Shown one piece after another: positions 56,188-64,000 of a stretch of 64,000 bases of DNA. The DNA is from Microcosmobacter sp040493455. Its GTDB lineage: Bacteria > Bacteroidota > Bacteroidia > Flavobacteriales > Flavobacteriaceae. Made by a program: the position numbers and the translations under genes. A model generated the notes under the pieces. It was not told the DNA's origin. It worked only from the letters and a program-made list of their open reading frames with translations, and did no database searches. Numbering within the stretch: the stretch's first letter is position 1; the number at the start of each line of letters is the position of its first letter. The stretch is taken from the NCBI RefSeq assembly GCF_040493455.1, contig NZ_JANFDA010000006.1:124001-188000 (forward strand), read 5' to 3'.

Positions 56188-57846
56188 ATGAAAAAGTTAA
56201 TGCCAATTCTAATTATCCTTATAGCTTTTATAAGTTGCAAAAACACAGAAGCAAAGAAAAGCGCAGAAGTTATTGAAGTGGAAACACCTTTCGTATGGGA
56301 AGCCGCTAATCTATATTTCCTATTAACGGATCGTTTTAATAATGGAGATACGTCAAACGATGTCAATTTTGACCGTACCAAAGAAACTGGTAAACTAAGA
56401 GGCTTTGAAGGTGGAGACCTCAAAGGAATTACCCAAAAAATCAACGAAGGTTATTTTACAAATTTGGGTATCAATGCCATTTGGATGACACCAATAGTAG
56501 AACAAATTCATGGAGGCACCGATGAAGGCACAGGTGTTACTTATGGGTTTCATGGCTATTGGGCTAAGGACTGGACAAAAATAGACCCTAACTATGGTAC
56601 AAAAGAAGACTTAAAAGCTTTGGTTGAAGCAGCCCATGCTAAAGGAATTAGAGTGCTTTTAGACGCTGTAATTAATCATACAGGCCCTGTTACCGAAAAA
56701 GACCCTGTTTGGCCAAACGACTGGGTAAGAACAGAACCGCAATGCAAATACAATAATTATGACAATACTATTTCCTGCACATTGGTAAAGAACCTTCCAG
56801 ATATCTTAACCGACAGTAACGAGAATGTTGAATTACCACCTCAACTAGTCGAAAAATGGAAAGCAGAAGGTCGTTATGAGCAAGAAGTAAAAGAACTAGA
56901 TGGGTTTTTCACAAGAACTGGTCACCCTAGAGCACCGCGATTCTATATCATGAAATGGTTAACCGATTACATCACAGAATTTGGCATCGATGGCTATCGC
57001 GTAGACACCGTTAAACATACAGAAGAATATGTATGGCAGGAATTCAAAGATGAATGCGATTATGCCTTTGCAGAATATAAAAAAGATAATCCAGACAAAG
57101 TTCTTGACGATAATAACTTCTACTTAGTTGGCGAAGTTTATGGCTATGGAGTTAGTGGAGGTCAATTCTATGATTTTGGAGATAAGAAAGTGAATTATTT
57201 CGATGATGCTTTTCAAAGTCTCATCAATTTTGAATTCAAGTGGAATTCCAAAGAGCAAGGTTATCAAGACATATTCAATCGCTATTCCAATCTTTTACAA
57301 ACAGATCTGAAGGATTATGGTGTACTCAACTATCTAAGTTCACATGATGATGGTCAACCTTTTGATGCTAAGCGCGAAAAACCTTATGAAACGGCGAACA
57401 AGCTATTATTATCTCCTGGTACATCACAAGTGTATTATGGTGACGAATCTGCAAGATCTTTAGTTATTGAAGGAACCCAAGGTGATGCAACATTGCGTTC
57501 ATTTATGAATTGGGATGAAATGCCTCATAAGCAAGATGTCTTAATCCACTGGCAAAAATTAGGTCAGTTTAGAGCTAATCACCCAGCAATAGGTGCCGGA
57601 ACTCATCAAATGATGACACAAGAACCTTATGTGTTTAGTAGAAGTTATCAAAATGAAGATTATAAAGATAAAGTTGTTATCGGTTTAGGGTTTGGTGAAG
57701 AAGAGCAAAACATAGATGTATCAAATATATTTGAGGAAGGAGAAGAAATAACTGATTTTTATTCAGGGCAATCTTATACAGTTAAAGATGGAAAAATAAA
57801 TGTCCAAGCAGATCATGAGGGCGTTATACTACTCGAAAAAAAATAG
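56188..57846 (+). CDS. GH13 alpha-amylase-family lipoprotein (552 aa)
   Basis: A lipoprotein (lipobox 'FISC' near 15) with a complete GH13 barrel: 'DAVINHTGP' (region I), Asp in 'DGYRVDTVKHTEEY', Glu in 'LVGEVYGYG' and Asp in 'LSSHDDGQPF'. A short C-terminal beta domain follows. The cluster is similar to other maltodextrin-acting GH13 lipoproteins such as SusG, but it lacks a SusG-type inserted CBM58. It starts 2 bp after the previous GH13 gene. Confidence 0.92.
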   Translation: MKKLMPILIILIAFISCKNTEAKKSAEVIEVETPFVWEAANLYFLLTDRFNNGDTSNDVNFDRTKETGKLRGFEGGDLKGITQKINEGYFTNLGINAIWMTPIVEQIHGGTDEGTGVTYGFHGYWAKDWTKIDPNYGTKEDLKALVEAAHAKGIRVLLDAVINHTGPVTEKDPVWPNDWVRTEPQCKYNNYDNTISCTLVKNLPDILTDSNENVELPPQLVEKWKAEGRYEQEVKELDGFFTRTGHPRAPRFYIMKWLTDYITEFGIDGYRVDTVKHTEEYVWQEFKDECDYAFAEYKKDNPDKVLDDNNFYLVGEVYGYGVSGGQFYDFGDKKVNYFDDAFQSLINFEFKWNSKEQGYQDIFNRYSNLLQTDLKDYGVLNYLSSHDDGQPFDAKREKPYETANKLLLSPGTSQVYYGDESARSLVIEGTQGDATLRSFMNWDEMPHKQDVLIHWQKLGQFRANHPAIGAGTHQMMTQEPYVFSRSYQNEDYKDKVVIGLGFGEEEQNIDVSNIFEEGEEITDFYSGQSYTVKDGKINVQADHEGVILLEKK

Positions 57847-57850
57847 TGCT

Positions 57851-59965
57851 ATGCTAAGAGTTTTTGGTTTTTTAATGTGCTTTTTAGCACTATCTAGTTG
57901 TTCAAAAGAGATAGAACACACCTCTATATCATCTCCAAATAAGGGTATTCAAATAGACTTTGGTCTTTCAAACAATGGAGAAGCGTATTACCTTGTGAGC
58001 CATCAAAGCAAGGTAGTGATTGACACTTCATACCTAGCTTTTGATTTTAAGGATTCAGACCCTTTAAAAGGAAATTTAAGTCTTATCAATTCCAACATTT
58101 CAGAATTTAATGAGACTTGGCAAATGCCATGGGGAGAGCAGATAGATGTTGTAAACCATTACAATGAATTAAAAGTACAACTCCAAGAAACTTCAGAATC
58201 TCAAAGAAAAGTGAATATCACTTTCAGAGTTTATGATGACGGTATTGGCTTTCGCTACGAGTTCCCAGAACAAGATGGCTGGACGGAAGCTCTGATTGAA
58301 GAAGAACATACCGAATTCAACCTCACAGAAGACTATAAAACATTTTGGATTCCTGGTGATTGGGACATTTACGAGCATTTATACAGCACAACCAAACTAT
58401 CTGAAATTGACGCTAAATCTTACATTCCAAAAACCAACTTGGCACAAACTTACATTCCAGAAAATGCCGTAAATACTCCAGTAACTATGATTGGTGAAGA
58501 TGGTACACATCTCAGCTTTCATGAAGCAGCCTTAGTAGATTATTCTGGCATGACCTTATTAGTCGATACTAAAAACCTCAACCTCAAAAGCAACTTAGTA
58601 GGTTCAGAAAATAGAGATTACAAGGTAAAACGCACTTTACCTTTCAATACACCTTGGCGTACCATTCAAATTACAGACAATGCGCCTGCACTAATAGAAT
58701 CAAATCTTATTGTCAATCTCAACGAACCAAACAAACTTGGAGATGTGTCTTGGTTTACACCTATGAAATACACAGGTGTTTGGTGGGAAATGCATCTAGG
58801 CAAGTCCTCTTGGGATTACGGTATGGAAATGGTTGATGGCAAATGGACAGATACTGGAAAAGCCCATGGACGACATGGCGCAACAACCGAGAACGTTAAG
58901 AACTTCATAGACTTTTCAGCAAAAAATGACATTAAAGGTGTTTTAGTTGAAGGTTGGAATACTGGCTGGGAACGATGGATTGGATTTGAAGATCGCGAAG
59001 GCGTTTTCGATTTTGTCACTACCTATCCAGATTATGATTTAGATGAAGTTACTAGATATGCTAAAGACAAAGGTGTTGAAATCATCATGCATCATGAAAC
59101 GTCCTCAGCAACGGACACTTATGAAAAACAACAAGATACTGCCTATGCCCTAATGCAGAAATACGGCATGCATTCTGTAAAGTCTGGTTACGTTGGAAAA
59201 ATACTCCCAAAAGGTGAATATCATCATGGACAACACATGGTAAACAAATACAACAACGCAGCCATTAAAGCGGCAGCATATGAAGTCGCAGTGAATGCTC
59301 ACGAACCGATTAAAGCCACAGGACTAAGAAGAACATATCCAAACATTATCTCTCGAGAAGGATTGCGTGGTCAAGAATTCAATGCCTGGGCAGGTGATGG
59401 TGGCAACCCTCCAGAGCATTTACCAATTGTAGCATTTACAAGAATGCTAGCTGGCCCCATTGATTTTACACCTGGTATTTTCAACATAAAATTTGACGAG
59501 TATAGAAAAGAAAATCAGGTTAACACAACCCTAGCGCAACAGTTGGCATTGTATGTTGTGATTTATAGTCCAATACAAATGGCAGCTGATTTAGTAGAAC
59601 ATTACGAAGCAAAACCAGAACCGCTTCAGTTTATCAAAGATGTTGGTGTAGATTGGGAAATCTCCAAAGTCTTAAATGGGGAAGTTGGTGACTATGTTAC
59701 CATTGCTCGTAAAGAACGTGACACAGGTGATTGGTTTATTGGTGGGATTACTGACGAAAACTCAAGAGAAATTACTATAGACTTTAGCTTTTTGGATGAG
59801 AACACAAACTACGATGCTAAGATTTACAAAGATGCTCCCGATGCACATTGGAACGACAATCCAGAAGCTATAGTTATTGAACAGCAAACGATTAATAGCA
59901 CATCTCAGCTTACAGTAAAGCTTGCCGAAGGCGGTGGCTTTGCTGTAAGCTTAAAGAAATCCTAA
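57851..59965 (+). CDS. susB: GH97 alpha-glucosidase (SusB-type)
   Basis: A lipoprotein of about 704 aa (lipobox 'LSSC' near 17; start at 57851, 4 bp after the GH13 stop). It matches GH97: beta-sandwich N-domain (to about 270), barrel with 'WWEMHLGKSSWDYG', 'VEGWNTGWE', 'MHHETSS', 'NAHEPIKATGLRRTYPN' and 'REGLRGQEFNAW'. The Glu residues in these last motifs fit an inverting alpha-glucosidase such as B. thetaiotaomicron SusB. It hydrolyses maltooligosaccharides to glucose in the periplasm. It ends the carbohydrate-active part of the operon. Confidence 0.93.
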   Translation: MLRVFGFLMCFLALSSCSKEIEHTSISSPNKGIQIDFGLSNNGEAYYLVSHQSKVVIDTSYLAFDFKDSDPLKGNLSLINSNISEFNETWQMPWGEQIDVVNHYNELKVQLQETSESQRKVNITFRVYDDGIGFRYEFPEQDGWTEALIEEEHTEFNLTEDYKTFWIPGDWDIYEHLYSTTKLSEIDAKSYIPKTNLAQTYIPENAVNTPVTMIGEDGTHLSFHEAALVDYSGMTLLVDTKNLNLKSNLVGSENRDYKVKRTLPFNTPWRTIQITDNAPALIESNLIVNLNEPNKLGDVSWFTPMKYTGVWWEMHLGKSSWDYGMEMVDGKWTDTGKAHGRHGATTENVKNFIDFSAKNDIKGVLVEGWNTGWERWIGFEDREGVFDFVTTYPDYDLDEVTRYAKDKGVEIIMHHETSSATDTYEKQQDTAYALMQKYGMHSVKSGYVGKILPKGEYHHGQHMVNKYNNAAIKAAAYEVAVNAHEPIKATGLRRTYPNIISREGLRGQEFNAWAGDGGNPPEHLPIVAFTRMLAGPIDFTPGIFNIKFDEYRKENQVNTTLAQQLALYVVIYSPIQMAADLVEHYEAKPEPLQFIKDVGVDWEISKVLNGEVGDYVTIARKERDTGDWFIGGITDENSREITIDFSFLDENTNYDAKIYKDAPDAHWNDNPEAIVIEQQTINSTSQLTVKLAEGGGFAVSLKKS

Positions 59966-59972
59966 TTCGCCT

Positions 59973-60458
59973 ATGAAAGCCTCATTATTAATAATCTGTT
60001 TTTGCCTATCGACCACGGTGTATAGTCAAGTGGGTATCGGCACTACAGACCCTCAAAGTACACTAGACATTTATGGAAACTTATCGCTTAAAGTAGTAGG
60101 CTATAATGGTGGTCCAGGAGGCTCTGCTACAGTTATAGATGATGGTATTTATCTAAATCTTACACCTACCGCTGGCAATGTTGAGTTTATTTTACCAGAT
60201 GCTACTACTGTTCCTGGTAGAATATACATTATGCGAAACGTATCCGATAATCAAACAGCTGTTATTTATACATTTGGAGGTAATGCCACCCCAGGTGCTG
60301 GAGTTGAGTTCTTCCCAGGCGATAGCAGAATAAGTCTCGGCCCTTTTGGCTCAGTAAGTATGACGCCTGATACTGCTGGTGATGGTGGTGATCGAACCAA
60401 GACACTTGTCTTTATAAGTGATGGTTCCAACTGGACCTATGGACACTTAGGTTTTTAA
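59973..60458 (+). CDS. Secreted hypothetical protein, fibre-like N-terminal motif
   Basis: A 161-aa protein with a signal peptide (1-19) followed by 'VGIGTTDPQSTLDIYGNLSL', a motif common at the start of flavobacterial surface and tail-fibre-like proteins. The rest is a glycine-rich beta structure ending 'GSNWTYGHLGF'. No catalytic motif is visible. It is only 8 bp after susB, so it is cotranscribed with the glucan locus, but a link to glucan use is not shown. Confidence 0.7.
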   Translation: MKASLLIICFCLSTTVYSQVGIGTTDPQSTLDIYGNLSLKVVGYNGGPGGSATVIDDGIYLNLTPTAGNVEFILPDATTVPGRIYIMRNVSDNQTAVIYTFGGNATPGAGVEFFPGDSRISLGPFGSVSMTPDTAGDGGDRTKTLVFISDGSNWTYGHLGF

Positions 60459-60557
60459 AGTCTTTTTATACTATTCATCCCTTAAATTTTAACACCTTTT
60501 CCGGTAACATTTTCGGTGTTATTTAGTCTACTAAATACCGACTAAATGTTTAATTAG

Positions 60558-60565
60558 TACCTTTG
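60558..60565 (+). promoter_or_regulatory. -7 box upstream of the GAF-like gene
   Basis: TACCTTTG matches TAnnTTTG 21 bp before the preferred ATG at 60587. I do not see a clear -33 TTTG, so moderate support only. Confidence 0.45.
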
Positions 60566-60586
60566 CTAATGACTAATGATTTAAAA

Positions 60587-62962
60587 ATGAAGGTAATTCA
60601 TTCTAAAAATAAAGACATACAACTACCTTTCAAGCAATATATTAGCTTTAAAAAGGTATTTGAATTTTATAAAAAATATACTGAGGATGAGAATCATCCT
60701 TACTATAAATCTGCCGTAGAGATTACAGATCACTTAGGTCAGTACACAGACCTCATCGAAGGGTTTGATGATTTTTCGTTACTCGAAAAGTACAATGCTG
60801 AGATCGATTTGATGTTAGAAGGGCTTTTCCCTGAAATCCTAACACTCAATGAGATTAAAGCGGCAAGTATCCCATTTTCGTTTACATCATTTAAATTCTC
60901 TAAGCGATTAGAAACTATTATTGAAAATGCAGGTGATGATTATGAGTTTCAGATAAGAAACTTAGAGGAAGACAAAATGTATATCAACGCCTGTGCCATG
61001 ATTCTTGGGTTCTACTATCAAAAACCAATGGATTTGAAACGTCCATTTTTAATTGATATCCCAAATGTAAAAACAGGTGTTCTACACCATTACCGATTGG
61101 CATTTAATGCAGATTTTGCTGAAATAGAAAAGACAGATGCAGCACCAGAGATTACAGACGAAGACTACAAGCTGTTATTAGACAGTTTTGATAATATTGA
61201 TATCTGGAAGGAAAAGTTCCCTCCAAATAGCTATATCTTCAAGGGGTTTGGCATTATGAACATGTTCGATGTCACTACAGACGAAACGTTATCGTCTATG
61301 CGAACTGATCTATTGAGGACTGGTGATGATCTTATCAATAATCTTCAGAATGATCTTAGAGAGTTTTTCAATATCAAAGATTTGATGATGGGATTCTCCA
61401 TATTTGATGTTCAGAACAATAGCCTTTGTGGCACTAAAGCCAAAAAGTCTAAAAGCTTAATTCTCTCTGGTGAGACTTCAGAAAGCTGTGGTGGCTTTTT
61501 CTGTGATCACATTATTGATACTGTGTTTACCAAGAAAGAACCTATCGCAATTTCTAATGTTGACCGATACGGAGAGCTTTCAAACAAAAACCTGTTCTTC
61601 AAGCGTCTCAAAGAACGAGGCATTAATAGCATCATTCTGTTACCAATTCAAGCTAATGTTAACAATGACTTAGCTGTTCTTGAAATTGCATCACCAAGAC
61701 CATTTGAGCTGAATTCCGTAAATCAGCAACGATTACGAGATATTATTCCTGCTTTTGAAGCTGCGGTAGAACGTTCTTCGGAAGAACATAGAAATATCTT
61801 AGAGGCAACAATTCAGGAGCATTATACATCTATTCACCCAACAGTAAAGTGGCGCTTCTATGAAGCAGCCGAAAAGTATTTTGGTGAGGTAGAAGCCAAA
61901 GAGGATAATCCAAAGATTGATGAAATTGTTTTTAATGACGTTTATCCATTGTATGGTCAGTCAGACATAAAAGGATCATCATTGGCAAGAAATCATGCTA
62001 TACAGGAAGACTTAACCACACAATTGACTTTGGCTATCAATGTATTGAATGAAGCCTGCAAAAGTGAAAATTTACCAATCTATAAAGAGTTAATGTTCCG
62101 TGTAGAAGGCTATCTTACTGAAGTAAAGAAAGGTCTGAAAGCTGGTGATGAGATTGGTATCTTAGATTTCCTGAAGATGGATATCTATCCTGTCTTCAAT
62201 CATGTTAAGGATATTAATGATGATCTTAAGAAGGTTGTCGAAGTGTATATGAACCGCTTAGATAAAGATCTTCATGTGGTTTACGAAAAGCGTAAAGCCT
62301 ATGAAGATAGCGTTATGATTCTTAACGATAAGCTTTCAAGATATATAGATAAGAAGCAAGAAGAAGCACAAGGCATGTTCCCGCACTATTTTGAGCGTTA
62401 CAAAACCGATGGTGTGGAGTACAACATGTATATAGGGCAATCTTTAGTGAAGCATAAAACCTTTGATGAACTATATCTCTACAACCTTCGTTTATGGCAA
62501 TTGCAAAACCTCTATGAGATGGAGCAAGTAGCGTATAACGCAAGAAAGGATATGGATCATGACCTACAAGTTGCGTCTTTGATTTTGGTGCATAGCAATC
62601 CTATGGCTATCAAATTCAGAATGGATGAAAAGCAATTTGATGTAGATGGTGCTTACAACATTCGTTATGAGATTATAAAAAAGCGTATCGACAAAGCACA
62701 TATCAAAGGGACTAATGAGCGCTTAACAACACCTGGAAAAATTGCGATTGTATACTCACAAACTAAAGATGCGCGTGAGTATAGAAAGTACATCAAATAT
62801 CTTCAGTCTAAAGGTCAACTAGGCAAATTAGAAGAGTTAGAATTAGAAGATTTGCAAGGTGTTTCTGGGCTTAAAGCGTTGCGTGTTGAAGTTATCTATC
62901 AAGAGGATTTCAATGAAAAATCTTCAATCACCATTGATGAGTTAATGGAGGAATTAAAGTAA
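60587..62962 (+). CDS. Large GAF-domain-like protein
   Basis: A soluble protein of about 791 aa. The middle (about 235-400) resembles a GAF domain ('LMMGFSIFDVQNNSL', 'INSIILLPIQANVNNDLAVLEIASP'), flanked by long helical regions. This two-part type is known as a conserved flavobacterial 'GAF domain-containing protein' without defined function. There is no kinase, cyclase or HTH domain. I chose ATG at 60587 because the -7 box ends at 60565; a TTG at 60563 and an ATG at 60569 are upstream alternatives. It is a single gene after the glucan locus. Confidence 0.75.
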   Translation: MKVIHSKNKDIQLPFKQYISFKKVFEFYKKYTEDENHPYYKSAVEITDHLGQYTDLIEGFDDFSLLEKYNAEIDLMLEGLFPEILTLNEIKAASIPFSFTSFKFSKRLETIIENAGDDYEFQIRNLEEDKMYINACAMILGFYYQKPMDLKRPFLIDIPNVKTGVLHHYRLAFNADFAEIEKTDAAPEITDEDYKLLLDSFDNIDIWKEKFPPNSYIFKGFGIMNMFDVTTDETLSSMRTDLLRTGDDLINNLQNDLREFFNIKDLMMGFSIFDVQNNSLCGTKAKKSKSLILSGETSESCGGFFCDHIIDTVFTKKEPIAISNVDRYGELSNKNLFFKRLKERGINSIILLPIQANVNNDLAVLEIASPRPFELNSVNQQRLRDIIPAFEAAVERSSEEHRNILEATIQEHYTSIHPTVKWRFYEAAEKYFGEVEAKEDNPKIDEIVFNDVYPLYGQSDIKGSSLARNHAIQEDLTTQLTLAINVLNEACKSENLPIYKELMFRVEGYLTEVKKGLKAGDEIGILDFLKMDIYPVFNHVKDINDDLKKVVEVYMNRLDKDLHVVYEKRKAYEDSVMILNDKLSRYIDKKQEEAQGMFPHYFERYKTDGVEYNMYIGQSLVKHKTFDELYLYNLRLWQLQNLYEMEQVAYNARKDMDHDLQVASLILVHSNPMAIKFRMDEKQFDVDGAYNIRYEIIKKRIDKAHIKGTNERLTTPGKIAIVYSQTKDAREYRKYIKYLQSKGQLGKLEELELEDLQGVSGLKALRVEVIYQEDFNEKSSITIDELMEELK

Positions 62963-62994
62963 TTTCTTATTTTGTAGAATAAACCAAATGTTTT

Positions 62995-63021
62995 TTCGAC
63001 TGGACATTGAGCGGAGTCGAA
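62995..63021. repeat. Flavobacterial extragenic REP-like element, copy 2
   Basis: TTCGACT and AGTCGAA form perfect 7-bp inverted arms around GGACATTGAGCGG, in an intergenic gap. The core matches copy 1 (49739-49763) apart from C/T at one place. Confidence 0.75.
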
Positions 63022-63043
63022 ATGACAAGTCATTAACCATTAT

Positions 63044-63367
63044 ATGCGCGACGAAAATTTACCCATTTACAAAGCTGTTATTGATAAATGTCCTGACATA
63101 GAGCTGAAAGGCAAGAACATGCTCTATACTTCGGACAATGGCTACATGTTTTCATTAATAAATAAAGCTGGAGAATTTGGGTTTCGATTTTCTGAACAAC
63201 GCAAAAAGGAACTCATCGAGACTTTGAATACTACAGATTTAAAATCTTATGGTGCTATTATGCGAGGCTATGTAAAAATCCCCGAAAACTTATTTGGCGA
63301 CACTGACTTACTTGCAGAATATCTCAAGGAAAGTCATGCTTACGTCATGTCTTTAGAACCTAAATAG
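63044..63367 (+). CDS. Small TfoX N-terminal-like protein
   Basis: A 107-aa soluble protein. 'GKNMLYTSDNGYMFSLIN', 'GFRFSE' and the end 'MRGYVKIPENLFGDTDLLAEYLKESHAYV' resemble the TfoX/Sxy N-terminal domain fold (small stand-alone versions are common). Role unknown; no competence genes are nearby. It lies just after the REP-like element and is convergent with the partial gene at the right edge. Confidence 0.55.
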   Translation: MRDENLPIYKAVIDKCPDIELKGKNMLYTSDNGYMFSLINKAGEFGFRFSEQRKKELIETLNTTDLKSYGAIMRGYVKIPENLFGDTDLLAEYLKESHAYVMSLEPK

Positions 63368-63429
63368 CGTTTAATTCTTTTTTTGATTTTTTGGATCATT
63401 TTGCATCAAGACAAAATAGACAAGACTAA

Positions 63430-64000
63430 TTAATATAACATGCTCAACGCAGCTCTAGGATCTTCTCCTCCACTCTGAAGATAGAATGCCACAGCAAAGG
63501 CTATAACACTAACTACAATACCAATCATAAAGACTGTGTATGTTGTTCTAAGAAGATTGTATTTCCTATTGAGTACAAGGCCTAGGAAGTAAAGGTCTTT
63601 GGATAAAGATCCATACAGATAATCGCGATCTTGCATCATTTCGTTCATAGCCCATTCAAACTCGGACAGGCTCATCTTGTGGAAATTCCCGAAGAAAATA
63701 AGATTCACTTTTTTATTGGCTACATCTTCCTTAGTAAACTTTCCTTTAGTAACATTTGGTCTTGTAGCCATAACAGATAATACGATTGAAGCCACAGTAA
63801 ACCCTGCAAAAATAACCGTTGGCCAGATAAGATAATCGTTAGATGGATTATCGAGTTTAGACACCAAATTAGACAATACTAATGAAATAATAATCGCATT
63901 TACAGACAGTAAGATGTTCGCTTTCGTATCGGCAATATCACTCAAAGTGATATGGTTTCTTAATGCCACTCTGAACATGGTTTCAATACCACGTTCTGGC
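63430..64000 (-). CDS. Partial PycTM (Pycsar effector-type) membrane protein, 5' end outside the window
   Basis: The frame stays open through 64000 ('...PERGIETMFRVALRNHITLSDIADTKANILLS'), so the Met at 63978 is internal and the gene begins beyond the edge. The visible 190 aa contain three or four transmembrane helices and 'DTKANILLSVNAIIIS', the signature of the PycTM/DUF5706 family. In flavobacteria such proteins often have an N-terminal HD domain; that part is not visible. Its role as a Pycsar-type effector or as a housekeeping protein cannot be decided here; no pyrimidine cyclase is in this window. Confidence 0.8.
   Translation of the reverse strand, partial: PERGIETMFRVALRNHITLSDIADTKANILLSVNAIIISLVLSNLVSKLDNPSNDYLIWPTVIFAGFTVASIVLSVMATRPNVTKGKFTKEDVANKKVNLIFFGNFHKMSLSEFEWAMNEMMQDRDYLYGSLSKDLYFLGLVLNRKYNLLRTTYTVFMIGIVVSVIAFAVAFYLQSGGEDPRAALSMLY

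Noticed and set aside
1..64000. CRISPR array, insertion sequences, rRNA
   Set aside because: No regularly spaced direct repeats with spacers, no transposase frame and no rRNA-like sequence were seen.

Overview
The window is from an AT-rich marine-type Flavobacteriaceae genome (Bacteroidota). The signs are SusC/SusD-type outer-membrane genes, a type IX secretion sorting domain, many short lipoprotein signals ending in a lipobox Cys, tRNA promoters with the Bacteroidota TAnnTTTG -7 box, and copies of a 'CTGAGCGGAGTCGAA' extragenic repeat that I remember from flavobacteria. The species cannot be fixed from the sequence alone.

Region 1 (about 1-1292) is chromosomal flank: one lipoprotein gene lying between two copies of a 61-bp repeat. 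Region 2 (1093-22275) is an integrative genomic island in the 3' end of tRNA-Asp. It is bounded by 200-bp direct repeats that hold the last 16 nt of the tRNA plus its terminator. It has an IntDOT-like tyrosine recombinase near the right end and a 27-codon relic of a second integrase. I see no relaxase or conjugation genes. Cargo: a probable small type II restriction-modification pair; a winged-helix replication-type protein; several unknowns; an SOS mutagenesis module (DnaE-type and Y-family polymerases, a self-cleaving S24 repressor, an HMCES/YedK protein); a two-component system followed by unrecognised secreted and membrane proteins; and a membrane-anchored pentapeptide-like protein.

Region 3 (22260-31384) is mostly housekeeping: tRNA-Asp, a DUF58 protein, ClpP, thioredoxin, an M20 peptidase and tRNA-Leu. 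It also has a hybrid propeller histidine kinase with locally raised GC, an alpha/beta hydrolase, and an unusual hydrolase-AraC fusion.

Region 4 (31408-60458) is an alpha-glucan (starch/maltodextrin) utilisation locus in two divergent arms around a LacI-type regulator. The minus arm is susC-susD-susE-susF-like-T9SS GH13 amylase, for surface capture and first cleavage. The plus arm is regulator, sugar MFS, beta-phosphoglucomutase, GH65 phosphorylase, GH13, tandem esterase, GH31, GH13, GH13 and GH97. It provides periplasmic trimming, uptake, and phosphorolysis of maltose to glucose and glucose 6-phosphate. A perfect 14-bp LacI-type palindrome and a 23-bp motif shared by the susC and MFS upstream regions are candidate regulatory sites.

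Region 5 (60459-64000) holds a GAF-related protein, a small TfoX-like protein and the C-terminal part of a PycTM-type membrane protein that runs off the right edge.
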